Shown here: positions 23,948 through 32,240 of the stretch, piece by piece
Layout of the letters: every line of letters starts with the position of its first letter
How positions within the stretch are numbered: position 1 is the stretch's first letter
NCBI GenBank assembly: GCA_031552535.1
Contig: JAVBMJ010000043.1
Span: 1-35,267 of the forward strand
Direction: 5' to 3'
Length of the DNA: 35,267 nucleotides
From: JAVBMJ01 sp031552535
GTDB lineage: Bacteria; Bacteroidota; Bacteroidia; Bacteroidales; Rikenellaceae
Program-made: the position numbers and the translations under genes
Notes under the pieces: model-generated
What the model saw: only the letters and a program-made list of their open reading frames with translations
Databases searched by the model: none
Told to the model about the DNA's origin: nothing

Positions 23948-24004
23948 TATTCTGATTCAGACCCTGCCGTGTCACAAAAATAACAGTCGGAGTCATGTGT
24001 AACT

Positions 24005-24027
24005 ATCGTATCGACCGGCGATACGAT
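24005..24027. promoter_or_regulatory. Inverted repeat before the GH2-like gene
   Basis: ATCGTATCG, five-base spacer ACCGG, CGATACGAT: perfect 9-bp arms ending 14 bp before the start codon. It could be an operator for a dimeric regulator or a hairpin that limits translation. Confidence 0.45.
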
Positions 24028-24041
24028 GTAAACCGGTTTTT

Positions 24042-26069
24042 ATGAAACGTATATTTGCAACCATCCTGTTCGCCCTGCTGGCCGCATCGCTTAGCGGGCG
24101 TAATGTCATAAATATCAATCGCGACTGGCGTTTTTTCAGTGGCGCCGAACAGAGCAGTGAGATGGCTATAACTGTGAGTCTGCCCCACACATGGAATAAC
24201 GACGCGCTGAGTGGCAAACACAACTATTTCCGCGGAATAGGCAACTACCTCAAAAATATAACCGCTCCCACGGAGTGGAGCGGAAAACGCGTATTTATAA
24301 AATTCCACGGCTCGAATGCCGTGACGTCGGTCTATCTGAACAATCAGTTTGTAGGAGAACACCGGGGCGGTACAACCTCCTTCACATTCGAAATCACCCG
24401 TCTGCTTAACATAGGCCGCAACAACACGATATGGGTGATCGTTAATAATGCTCCGGGGCACGATGTGCTTCCCACAGCGGGCGACGCCAACTCTTACGGC
24501 GGCATTTTCCGCGATGTGGAACTCCTGGTGACCTCACCCATCCTCTTCTCGCCGTTGGACAACGGTTCGCATGGAGTGTATATTTCGACACGTGAGGTGA
24601 ATACGGACAGGGTGGAGGGTGAAGTGGCAGTAAAGATAGAGAGCATGGTCGAGCGCTCGTTGCAGTTGCAACTGGCCATAGTATCGCAAACGGGAGATAC
24701 TGTAGTACGCGAAACGGGCAAACTTAAAGTCTCCGGCAAAGGCGCACAACAAGCGTATGTCCCTTTCGAGATCGAAAAACCGGTATTATGGAATGGGGTT
24801 AAAAATCCATTCCTTTATAATGTTATCGTGAAATTGGCGGGCGAAGGCATAGTGTTCGACTCGGTGGGCGTAAGTACAGGCTTCCGCAGTTGTACGGTAG
24901 ATCCTTCCTGGGGGTTCCTTCTCAACGGCGAGCCTTATCCCGTGCGCGGGGTGGTGGTACATCAGGACAGGGCGATGGTCGGCACTGCGCTACGGCCATA
25001 TCAGGTGGAAGAAGATTTCGAATTGATCCGCGAAATGGGGGCCAATGCCGTGAGGATAGCCGGTGGCGCCCACGCTCCGGAATTTTACGAAATGTGCGAC
25101 CGCAACGGGATATTGGTCTGGAGCGAAATTCCGTTCACAGGACCTGCATATTTCACCGATAAAGCCTACCTCGACACTCAAACATTCAGGCAGAACGGAC
25201 GCATGCAACTAACCGAGACCATCCGGCAGCAATATAACCATCCGAGCGTGGTGATGTGGGGCATATTTTCATGCCTCGCCATGCAGGGAGACAATCCGGT
25301 ACCGTATGTGCGCGAACTCAACGAGTTGGCGAAAAAAGAGGATCCTTCGAGGATGACCGTTTCAGAAAGCAATCGCGACGGGGAACTGAACTTTGTTACC
25401 GACCTTGTCGTGTGGAGGCATACGTTCGGCTGGACGGAGGGCAGCGTGTCGGACATAAAGATATGGCTCGAACAGTTGCGTGCAGGATGGAGCGGCCTGC
25501 GTTCCGCAGTAAGCTACTCTGCCGGTGCGTCGGTCTACCATCAGGAAGATTCGCTCTATCGTCCGCGCGTAGAAGGCAATTGGCACCCCGAGCGTTGGCA
25601 GACGACATTACATGAAGATTATTTCAGACACCTTAATGGTCAGAAGAATATCTGGGGCATTTTTGTGGCCAATATGTTCGATTACGGTGCGGCGGGACGT
25701 ACCTGGGGCGAAGGCAATGGCCTGAACGACCACGGACTGGTGACCTTCGACCGGAAGTATCGCAAAGATGCTTTCTACTTCTATAAAGCCAACTGGAACA
25801 GCGACGACAGGTTTGTCTATATAGCGCAGCGCCGTTGGGATAGCCGAGAAAAGGCGGTGCAGGAGTTGAAGGTATATTCCAACGTACCCGAAGTGGAACT
25901 GCTGCTCAACGGGGTGTCGCTGGGCAAACACAGCGGGCAGAACGGGACCTTCGTGTGGAGCGGAGTGGTGTTGCGCGAGGGCGCCAACACTGTAGAGGCG
26001 CGGGCCGGAGAGGGGCTGGCAGACCGTACCGTGGTAAAGATCAACAGCGGCCATTCGAAAGGCCGTTAG
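24042..26069 (+). CDS. GH2-fold protein lacking both catalytic glutamates
   Basis: This 675-residue secreted protein has a signal peptide (MKRIFATILFALLAASLSG) and the GH2 order: sugar-binding jellyroll (about 20-180, with NYFRGIGNYLKN and LNNQFVGEHRGGTTSF), immunoglobulin-like domain (about 185-285), TIM barrel (about 290-580) and a C-terminal beta domain. The acid/base motif, normally W-G-x-x-N-E, reads MWGIFSCL with Ser410-Cys411 in place of Asn-Glu. The nucleophile motif, normally S-E-Y-G-A-G-x-S, reads VSYSAGAS around residues 490-497 with no Glu. Surrounding residues (RELNELAKKEDPSRMT, SNRDGELN) are conserved, so the fold is kept but beta-galactosidase chemistry is not expected. A binding or non-canonical enzymatic role is possible. 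QueG follows 17 bases later. Confidence 0.82.
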   Translation: MKRIFATILFALLAASLSGRNVININRDWRFFSGAEQSSEMAITVSLPHTWNNDALSGKHNYFRGIGNYLKNITAPTEWSGKRVFIKFHGSNAVTSVYLNNQFVGEHRGGTTSFTFEITRLLNIGRNNTIWVIVNNAPGHDVLPTAGDANSYGGIFRDVELLVTSPILFSPLDNGSHGVYISTREVNTDRVEGEVAVKIESMVERSLQLQLAIVSQTGDTVVRETGKLKVSGKGAQQAYVPFEIEKPVLWNGVKNPFLYNVIVKLAGEGIVFDSVGVSTGFRSCTVDPSWGFLLNGEPYPVRGVVVHQDRAMVGTALRPYQVEEDFELIREMGANAVRIAGGAHAPEFYEMCDRNGILVWSEIPFTGPAYFTDKAYLDTQTFRQNGRMQLTETIRQQYNHPSVVMWGIFSCLAMQGDNPVPYVRELNELAKKEDPSRMTVSESNRDGELNFVTDLVVWRHTFGWTEGSVSDIKIWLEQLRAGWSGLRSAVSYSAGASVYHQEDSLYRPRVEGNWHPERWQTTLHEDYFRHLNGQKNIWGIFVANMFDYGAAGRTWGEGNGLNDHGLVTFDRKYRKDAFYFYKANWNSDDRFVYIAQRRWDSREKAVQELKVYSNVPEVELLLNGVSLGKHSGQNGTFVWSGVVLREGANTVEARAGEGLADRTVVKINSGHSKGR

Positions 26070-26086
26070 AAATCTGCCGTAGGGAT

Positions 26087-26983
26087 ATGGAACTTTCGCA
26101 AACTATCAAACAGCTGGCTCTCGACGCAGGATTCGACCTGTGCGGTATAGCACCGGCCAGGATGCTCGACCGGCAAAAGGAGCGGTTCGGGGAGTGGGTG
26201 GCGGCAGGTAACAACGATTCGCTAAACTACCTCACCCGTCATGGCGACAAACGGTTCGATCCACGGCTGTTGGTAGAAGGGGCGCGTTCGGTGATCGTAT
26301 TTGCGGTAAATTATAAACAACCGGTGTGCGACGCGCCGGCCGGAATACCACGTATAGCCTCTTACGCCCTCGCGCCGGATTATCATGAAACCATACGGTC
26401 GATGCTCAACCGGGTGCTGGGAAGGCTCATGGATATGGTTCCCGCGGTGTCGGGACGCGCATTTGTCGATTCGGCCCCTATTCTTGAAAAAGCATGGGCA
26501 GTCGAGGCCGGACTCGGCGCCATAGGACGCAATTCGCTGCTCATCACACAGGGATTCGGGTCGCGGGTGCTGTTAGGCGAACTTGTGGTCGATATCGAGC
26601 TGGAATACGACACCCCTGTAACGGCAGACCCCTGTGGCGACTGTACGGTATGTGCCGGTTTTTGTCCCGAAAATGCGATACTGCCCGGCCGGTGTCTCGA
26701 TCTGCGAAAATGCATATCGCGCCATACGATTGAAAAAAGTTCCGGTGAAACTGTTTCTGTCGAGAAATTGCACGGGTGGATTTTCGGATGCGAGTTATGC
26801 CAGGAATGCTGTCCACACAACGCCGGAACACCCACAGGACGTGTAATAAACCCCCGGTTCCGGGCAGAAGAACTCACCCTGGATTTCTGGAAATCTCTCA
26901 CCGAAGATCGCTTCGCGGAGATGTTCGGCGGCACGCCTCTGGCACGTACGACACTCGATGCGATAAAAACCAGAATAGAATAA
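26087..26983 (+). CDS. queG: Epoxyqueuosine reductase QueG (short form)
   Basis: This 298-residue cytoplasmic cobalamin- and iron-sulfur-dependent enzyme reduces epoxyqueuosine to queuosine in tRNA. The catalytic aspartate is Asp128 in FVDSAPILEKAWA. Two 4Fe-4S clusters are predicted from CGDCTVCAGFCP (Cys183, 186, 189, 193) and from Cys235, Cys238 and Cys242 in CELCQECCP with a further upstream Cys. E. coli QueG has 379 residues; this form lacks the C-terminal helical repeat domain, as seen in other Bacteroidota. The start at 26087 is preferred; a longer frame upstream overlaps the GH2-like gene. Confidence 0.92.
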   Translation: MELSQTIKQLALDAGFDLCGIAPARMLDRQKERFGEWVAAGNNDSLNYLTRHGDKRFDPRLLVEGARSVIVFAVNYKQPVCDAPAGIPRIASYALAPDYHETIRSMLNRVLGRLMDMVPAVSGRAFVDSAPILEKAWAVEAGLGAIGRNSLLITQGFGSRVLLGELVVDIELEYDTPVTADPCGDCTVCAGFCPENAILPGRCLDLRKCISRHTIEKSSGETVSVEKLHGWIFGCELCQECCPHNAGTPTGRVINPRFRAEELTLDFWKSLTEDRFAEMFGGTPLARTTLDAIKTRIE

Positions 26984-26994
26984 CCGGGCTGGCA

Positions 26995-27049
26995 GATTCA
27001 CGCAAACGGCGACATTCGTTTAATCCGAATGTCGCCGTTTGCGTGAATC
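26995..27049. terminator. 24-bp perfect palindrome between queG and gltX
   Basis: Arms 26995-27018 and 27026-27049 are perfectly complementary over 24 bp with a 7-nt loop (TTTAATC). It sits 12 bases after the queG stop and 8 bases beyond the gltX stop, so it should terminate both convergent genes. Confidence 0.85.
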
Positions 27050-27056
27050 GCTCTTT

Positions 27057-28577
27057 CTACAGGGCTTTCAGACAGGCCCGGATCCGCCTTACTGTTTCAT
27101 CGCGGCCGACAACCTCGCAGATATCCGCCACCGACGGGCCTTTGCTCTCACCTACCATTGCCAGACGCAAACAATTCATGATCTGGCCCATGGGATAGCC
27201 GCTCGACGTGATCCATTCGTGCAGGGTGTTGTCTATATTTTCGCGCGAGAAGTCGGAAATTCCCTCCATGACCCCTGCCAACTGCGCCATGCGTGCGGGA
27301 TTTTCGCCCTTCCAGAACTTTTCGGCCGTTTTTTGGTCATAACGCTCCGGAGCCATGAAAAAATAAGAGGTGAGATCCCACAGATCGCCCGCAAACGTGG
27401 CCCGCTCCTTGACCAGACCCACAACTTTCGCAGCCAACAGCGGGCACGACGTTATTCCACGGGCGGCAAGCGTTTCGAGAAACGGCACCGCCAGCTCTGC
27501 ATTATCTTTTTTGTGCAGGTATTGCGCATTAAACCATTTGGCCTTCTCAGGGTCGAAGCGCGCTCCCGACTTGCTGACTCTGTCGAGCGAAAACAACGAC
27601 ACCAGTTCGTCGAGAGAGAACAATTCCTGCTCCGTTCCGGGATTCCATCCCAGCAGCGCAAGCATATTTATGAACGCTTCGGGGAAATAGCCATCCTCGC
27701 GATAACCGCGCGACTCCTCGCCTGAGGGAGATACCCACCGCAACGGAAATACCGGGAATCCCAGTTTGTCGCCATCGCGTTTGCTCAATTTACCTCCGCC
27801 TGTGGGTTTTAACAACAACGGCAGGTGTGCAAATTCCGGTTGCGTCGCACTCCAACCCAACGACCGGTACAGCAGGTAATGCAACGGCAACGAGGGAAGC
27901 CACTCTTCACCACGGATCACATGCGATATCTCCATCAGGTGGTCATCTACAATATTGGCCAGGTGATAGGTAGGAAGCCTGTCTGCGGATTTGTAAAGCA
28001 CCTTGTCGTCGAGCGTGGAAGTGTTGACTACCACCTCGCCACGGATCAGATCGCGCATCGCCACATCTTCATTCTCCGGCATACGGAATCTTATCACCCA
28101 TCCGTCACCGCGTGCTATGCGGCGTGAGGTCTCATCGGGACCAAGGCGTAGCGAAGTCTCCAATTCTTCGCGCACTGTATAATTATAAGCGAAAGCCCCG
28201 CCTTCTGCCTCGATTCCGGCACGCAGCGAGTCGAGTTGTCCGGGGGTGTCGAACGCATAATAGGCATTGCCCGACTCTACCAGGTCGAGGGCGTATTCCA
28301 GATATATCTCCCTGCGCTCGCTCTGGCGGTAGGGAGCATGCGGACCGCCCTGCGAGACACCCTCGTCGGGATCTATGCCGCACCAGTGCAACGCCTCAGT
28401 AATATACTCCTCGGCACCGGGCACGAACCGCTGCGAATCGGTGTCTTCGATTCGCAATATGAAGTCGCCGCCATGACGTCGTGCGAAAAGGTAGTTATAA
28501 AGGGCCGTACGCACCCCTCCCATATGTAACGGCCCCGTTGGGCTCGGCGCAAAACGCACCCTTACTCGTCTCTCCAT
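27057..28577 (-). CDS. gltX: Glutamyl-tRNA synthetase
   Basis: This 506-residue class I aminoacyl-tRNA synthetase charges tRNA-Glu. The HIGH motif reads HMGG in APSPTGPLHMGGVRTALYNYLFAR, of which residues 10-20 form the ATP site, and the KMSKS loop reads KLSKRDG (about 265). The anticodon-binding helical domain is in the C-terminal 180 residues. Length and motifs are those of bacterial GltX; a GlnS assignment does not fit. It is monocistronic between two terminator-like palindromes. The 5' region carries a short GCCGGT/ACCGGC hairpin (28598-28613). Confidence 0.95.
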   Translation of the reverse strand: MERRVRVRFAPSPTGPLHMGGVRTALYNYLFARRHGGDFILRIEDTDSQRFVPGAEEYITEALHWCGIDPDEGVSQGGPHAPYRQSERREIYLEYALDLVESGNAYYAFDTPGQLDSLRAGIEAEGGAFAYNYTVREELETSLRLGPDETSRRIARGDGWVIRFRMPENEDVAMRDLIRGEVVVNTSTLDDKVLYKSADRLPTYHLANIVDDHLMEISHVIRGEEWLPSLPLHYLLYRSLGWSATQPEFAHLPLLLKPTGGGKLSKRDGDKLGFPVFPLRWVSPSGEESRGYREDGYFPEAFINMLALLGWNPGTEQELFSLDELVSLFSLDRVSKSGARFDPEKAKWFNAQYLHKKDNAELAVPFLETLAARGITSCPLLAAKVVGLVKERATFAGDLWDLTSYFFMAPERYDQKTAEKFWKGENPARMAQLAGVMEGISDFSRENIDNTLHEWITSSGYPMGQIMNCLRLAMVGESKGPSVADICEVVGRDETVRRIRACLKAL

Positions 28578-28597
28578 GTATTTTATATAGTCCGCCC

Positions 28598-28613
28598 TGC
28601 CGGTGGACCGGCA
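28598..28613. other. Short hairpin between the ACT-domain gene and gltX
   Basis: TGCCGGT GG ACCGGCA, 7-bp arms with a 2-base loop. It lies in the gltX 5' region on the minus strand without a following T-run, so it is a poor terminator for the upstream ACT-domain gene; function unclear. Confidence 0.3.
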
Positions 28614-28678
28614 AAACGATTTTAATTAAAGGTGATCTGCAAATTGACGCCAACAAGCCTCCGAGAAATATTCAGGAC

Positions 28679-29347
28679 CTAAAAACTCGCCTGCCGTTTG
28701 GCTTCCATCAAAATGGTGAAGGCTCGGTGTATATCCTCATCGCTGACAACTACCGTAAATTCGTTAGTTGTGCTGATAACCTCGGTTATATTGATGTTAT
28801 CCCATGCTAACTCCTTGAAAATATAATAATACACCCCTGGACACACCGTGTTTTCCGAAGGCAGTTTCACCGTTATCGACGACAGGTTGGTCGTACGGGC
28901 TATGTTGTGCTCTTCGGCGAATATATCGTCGACTATCGACACTATCGAATTGCTCACCACGAGCGTCGTTTCGTATATCCCCTGGGAAAAAGTACAAAAC
29001 AGATCTTTCATCGACCGCACCCGTTCCAATAACTGCGCCTGTTTTTCATACAGCGTCGGAGAGTTTGCAAAGGCGTAATCGGCCAGGTTCGAACGTACGA
29101 TGATATCCCCGATGTTCTCGACCACCTTTTTGAATTTCATTGCCGACATTAGCTCCAAACGGGGCACAAGCCTGTTAAGAGCCATTATCACCGCACTGTC
29201 GTTCACCTCCTTACCCACCTTCTTCTCAATCTCCGGTTTTAACTGGCGTGCCAGGGCCGACAGGTTGACAAGTCCTTCTACGAGTGCTCCCTCAAGGAAT
29301 GGTTTCTTTTTTATTACCTCTTCTACGGCATTAGGAATAGTTAGCAT
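28679..29347 (-). CDS. ACT-domain protein of unknown function, divergent from lysC
   Basis: This 222-residue soluble protein has an N-terminal helical part (residues about 1-75, ALVEGLVNLSALARQLKPEIEKKVGKEVNDSAVIMALNRL), which looks like a small winged-helix or dimerisation unit, and an ACT-type amino-acid-binding C-terminus (about 150-220). The aspartokinase-like half-motif is visible in YIFKELAWDNINITEVISTTNEFTVVVSDEDIHRAF. The neighbour across a 204-bp divergent region is lysC, so regulation of the aspartate pathway by an amino-acid-sensing protein is a reasonable guess. No catalytic motif is seen and no gene symbol can be given. Confidence 0.68.
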   Translation of the reverse strand: MLTIPNAVEEVIKKKPFLEGALVEGLVNLSALARQLKPEIEKKVGKEVNDSAVIMALNRLVPRLELMSAMKFKKVVENIGDIIVRSNLADYAFANSPTLYEKQAQLLERVRSMKDLFCTFSQGIYETTLVVSNSIVSIVDDIFAEEHNIARTTNLSSITVKLPSENTVCPGVYYYIFKELAWDNINITEVISTTNEFTVVVSDEDIHRAFTILMEAKRQASF

Positions 29348-29509
29348 AGCGGTCTTATCTTATTTATATTATGTCATATACCACTTACATCTCCAGCCTG
29401 CAAACGCAATGGCGCCCGCAGTATTTTAATTAGGTTGTATAATTTTACACCCCTTTGAATAATGTTGCAAAAAAAACACATTTTTTTCAGAAAAACAAAC
29501 AATTTGCCG

Positions 29510-29517
29510 TACTTTTG
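29510..29517 (+). promoter_or_regulatory. -7 box of the lysC promoter
   Basis: TACTTTTG matches TAnnTTTG and lies 35 bp before the ATG at 29552. It falls inside a possible 30-codon N-terminal extension, showing that the upstream ATG at 29462 is not the start. The -33 region is T-rich but lacks a clear TTG. Confidence 0.6.
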
Positions 29518-29551
29518 TTCGCAAAACAATAAAAAGTTTAATTTTTACTAT

Positions 29552-30859
29552 ATGACTATAGTATCGAAATTCGGAGGGACATCGGTGGGATCGGCCTCCA
29601 ATATGAGGAAGGTAGCCGATGTCGTCGTTTCGCAAAATAGTCGTGTAACGGTGCTGTCGGCCATGTCCGGCACTACCGATGCATTGGTCAAAATCTCGGC
29701 CATGGCTCTTACCGACCCGTCGGCGCCACAAATAATGGAGCTGATCGAAGGGCTGTTTTCGAAATACGATACCTGTATCGGAGAATTACTTACGTCGGGA
29801 GCAGAGAAAGCCAGAGCAGTTGTAGCCGCATCGTTCGACGCCATAAAACGCGAAGCATCCAACCCGAAACCTTACAACTCCGAACGCGTCATAATAGCCC
29901 AGGGCGAACTTATGACTTCGGCGATATTTACGCTCTACATGCAGGAGAAAGGCATCAGGGCCGTTCTGTTGCATGCGCCCGACTTCGTGGTTACGGGAGC
30001 CGACCAGAAGGTCGATACATTGTTGCTGGAAGAGAAACTCTCCCATCTGGCGTCCGACCCCGGCACCTATTACATTACGCAGGGCTTCATCTGCACCAAC
30101 TCGTCGTGGGATATCGACAATCTGGGGCGCGGAGGCAGCGACTACAGCGCGGCATTGATAGGTGCGGCCATAGGTGCCGACCAGGTGCAGATATGGACCG
30201 ACATCGACGGGATGCATAACAACGACCCGCGTTTTGTGGAAAACACGCGTCCCATACGCCGCATGAGTTTCGACGAAGCGGCCGAGTTAGCCTATTTCGG
30301 TGCAAAGATATTACACCCGGCTACAATACAGCCTTGCCGTGATAAGGGGATTGCCGTTTTGCTCAAAAACACCATGCAGCCCGACGCCGAGGGGACGCGG
30401 ATCTCGAACGAGGAGGAACAGAACGGCGATTTCCACGCAGTGGCGGCCAAGGATGGCATCACACTGGTCAGGATACATTCGGCGCGGATGTTAATGGCTT
30501 ACGGCTTCCTGCGCAAAGTGTTCGAGGTGTTCGAAAACCATAAGACACCAATCGACATGATCACAACGTCCGAAGTGGCGGTATCGTTGACCATAGACAA
30601 CGATGCGAACCTCGATAAGATCACCGCCGAACTTTCGGCCCTGGGAAGTATAGAGGTTGAGCGCGGCAATACGATTGTCTGTGTCGTGGGACACCTGGGG
30701 CATGCTAAGACGGGACTGGGAGCACGCCTGTTCGAGAGCATCAAATCGGCTCCGGTTAAGATGATATCCTACGGGGCGAGCGACCGTTCGATAGCCCTGC
30801 TTATCGATACACAATTCAAAAAAGAGACATTGCAACGCCTGAACGACGCCCTGTTTTAG
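29552..30859 (+). CDS. lysC: Aspartate kinase (monofunctional)
   Basis: This 435-residue cytoplasmic enzyme phosphorylates L-aspartate, the first step toward DAP/lysine, threonine and methionine. The nucleotide site KFGGTSVGS lies at residues 6-14, and the aspartate-binding motif GRGGSDYSAALIGAAIGADQVQIWTDIDG (in part) lies near 190-218. Two regulatory ACT domains fill the C-terminal third (around VFEVFENHKTPIDMITTSEVAVSLTIDN). There is no homoserine dehydrogenase domain. The start at 29552 gives MTIVSKFGGTSVG, the usual family N-terminus, and lies just after the predicted promoter. LysA follows 21 bases later, so feedback by lysine is likely. Confidence 0.94.
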   Translation: MTIVSKFGGTSVGSASNMRKVADVVVSQNSRVTVLSAMSGTTDALVKISAMALTDPSAPQIMELIEGLFSKYDTCIGELLTSGAEKARAVVAASFDAIKREASNPKPYNSERVIIAQGELMTSAIFTLYMQEKGIRAVLLHAPDFVVTGADQKVDTLLLEEKLSHLASDPGTYYITQGFICTNSSWDIDNLGRGGSDYSAALIGAAIGADQVQIWTDIDGMHNNDPRFVENTRPIRRMSFDEAAELAYFGAKILHPATIQPCRDKGIAVLLKNTMQPDAEGTRISNEEEQNGDFHAVAAKDGITLVRIHSARMLMAYGFLRKVFEVFENHKTPIDMITTSEVAVSLTIDNDANLDKITAELSALGSIEVERGNTIVCVVGHLGHAKTGLGARLFESIKSAPVKMISYGASDRSIALLIDTQFKKETLQRLNDALF

Positions 30860-30880
30860 GTATATACTGAATCCCGGGTC

Positions 30881-32062
30881 ATGCTGAGTAAAAAAATAGC
30901 CTCCGAACTTAAAAACCTGCCCACGCCGTTTTATCTGTACGACATGGATCTGTTGCGCGAGACATTGCGCCGCGTGGCGGCGGAATCGTCGCGTTACGGA
31001 TACAAGGTGCATTACGCAATCAAAGCCAACTTCGACGACCGCGTCCTTGCTGCGGTACGCGATGCAGGCATGGGTATAGACTGTGTGAGCGGCAACGAAG
31101 TGCGCAAAGCCATCGAATCGGGATTCCCGGCAGCGGGGATCGTTTATGCCGGAGTAGGAAAGAGCGACGATGAGATACGTTTTGCCATAGAGCAACGTAT
31201 ATTCGCTTTTAACTGCGAATCGTCGGAAGAGCTGGAAGTGATCGATTCGCTCGCCGCAAAAATGGGCGTCGTGATGGATGTGGCCCTGAGGATCAATCCC
31301 GATGTCGACCCGATGACGCACCGTTATATCTCCACGGGGCAGGCCGACAGCAAATTCGGTATCGCTTACAGCGAAATAGAGTCGATAGTCGACCGTCTGC
31401 CTGAGTTGAAAAACATAAATATCACCGGGTTGCATTTCCATATAGGTTCCCAGATACGCGAACTTCGTGTTTTCGAATACCTGTGCCGCAGGGTCAACAC
31501 ACTTGCCGGGTACTTCCGCGAACGGGGCCTGCAGCTCACGCACCTCAATATGGGCGGCGGCCTGGGAGTGGAGTACAAGCGTCCCGACACCGAGCCCATC
31601 CCCGATTTTGCCGGCTATTTTGCAATATTCAACGAATTTCTGCAACCGGGCCGGGGGGTGGAGGTGCACTTCGAATTGGGGCGGTCTATTGTGGCGCAAT
31701 GTGGCGAGGTGATCTCGCGCGTATTATTTAACAAAGTAACTGCCGGCGGGCGCAATGTAGCTATTATCGACGCCAGCATGACCGAGTTGATCCGTCCGGC
31801 ATTATATCAGGCCCATCATGCCATAGAGAATCTCGATGCCAGGAAAGGCGGCATGACCAAAGTATATACTGTGGCCGGGACGGTATGCGAATCGTCGGAC
31901 ACCTTCGCCCACGACCTTACCCTGCCCGAACTCAGACGCGGGGATATGGTGTCGATAAAAACCGCAGGGGCTTACGGGGCCGCAATGGCCTCGCGATACA
32001 ATCTCCACGATCTGCCACGGACATATTATCATGAAGGAAGAGTGACTACGGCTGGTAAATAG
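30881..32062 (+). CDS. lysA: Diaminopimelate decarboxylase
   Basis: This 393-residue PLP enzyme of the fold-type III (alanine racemase-like) family converts meso-diaminopimelate to L-lysine. PLP-binding Lys48 is in VHYAIKANFD; HFHIGSQI near 187 and GGGLGVEY near 226 complete the cofactor pocket. CESSD near 340 supplies the cysteine donated across the dimer interface. The order lysC-lysA with 21 bases between them suggests one transcript ending at the 31-bp palindrome at 32142. Arginine/ornithine decarboxylase relatives are longer and less similar. Confidence 0.93.
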   Translation: MLSKKIASELKNLPTPFYLYDMDLLRETLRRVAAESSRYGYKVHYAIKANFDDRVLAAVRDAGMGIDCVSGNEVRKAIESGFPAAGIVYAGVGKSDDEIRFAIEQRIFAFNCESSEELEVIDSLAAKMGVVMDVALRINPDVDPMTHRYISTGQADSKFGIAYSEIESIVDRLPELKNINITGLHFHIGSQIRELRVFEYLCRRVNTLAGYFRERGLQLTHLNMGGGLGVEYKRPDTEPIPDFAGYFAIFNEFLQPGRGVEVHFELGRSIVAQCGEVISRVLFNKVTAGGRNVAIIDASMTELIRPALYQAHHAIENLDARKGGMTKVYTVAGTVCESSDTFAHDLTLPELRRGDMVSIKTAGAYGAAMASRYNLHDLPRTYYHEGRVTTAGK

Positions 32063-32089
32063 AACAGTATTCAGAGGATAGGAGTCTGA

Positions 32090-32128
32090 GAGTCTGTCTA
32101 TATTTCCATCGGAAAATCAGACAGACTC
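32090..32128. repeat. Mini palindrome, family D (short form)
   Basis: GAGTCTGTCTATATTTCC facing GGAAAATCAGACAGACTC, a 39-bp near-perfect palindrome equal to the two ends of the long family D element without its core. It lies 27 bases after lysA. Confidence 0.65.
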
Positions 32129-32141
32129 TGACCAAACATCC

Positions 32142-32213
32142 CCACCCTCTCTATATAAAGATCCCCCGGAAGACGATAAATGCTTCCGGGGGATCTTTAT
32201 ATAGAGAGGGTGG
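32142..32213. terminator. 31-bp perfect palindrome between lysA and the fimbrillin-like gene
   Basis: Arms 32142-32172 and 32183-32213 are perfectly complementary over 31 bp with a 10-nt loop. It separates two convergent genes. No U-tract follows; the stem ends in CCACCC/GGGTGG. Confidence 0.85.
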
Positions 32214-32240
32214 CCGTTATATTTTAAAGCCTTTTGCTGA

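Noticed and set aside
28598..28613. Intrinsic terminator for the ACT-domain gene
   Set aside because: The 7-bp hairpin is not followed by a T-run on the minus strand.
29462..29551. 30-residue N-terminal extension of aspartate kinase
   Set aside because: The family starts right at the KFGGTSVG motif, and a consensus -7 box (29510-29517) lies inside the extension.
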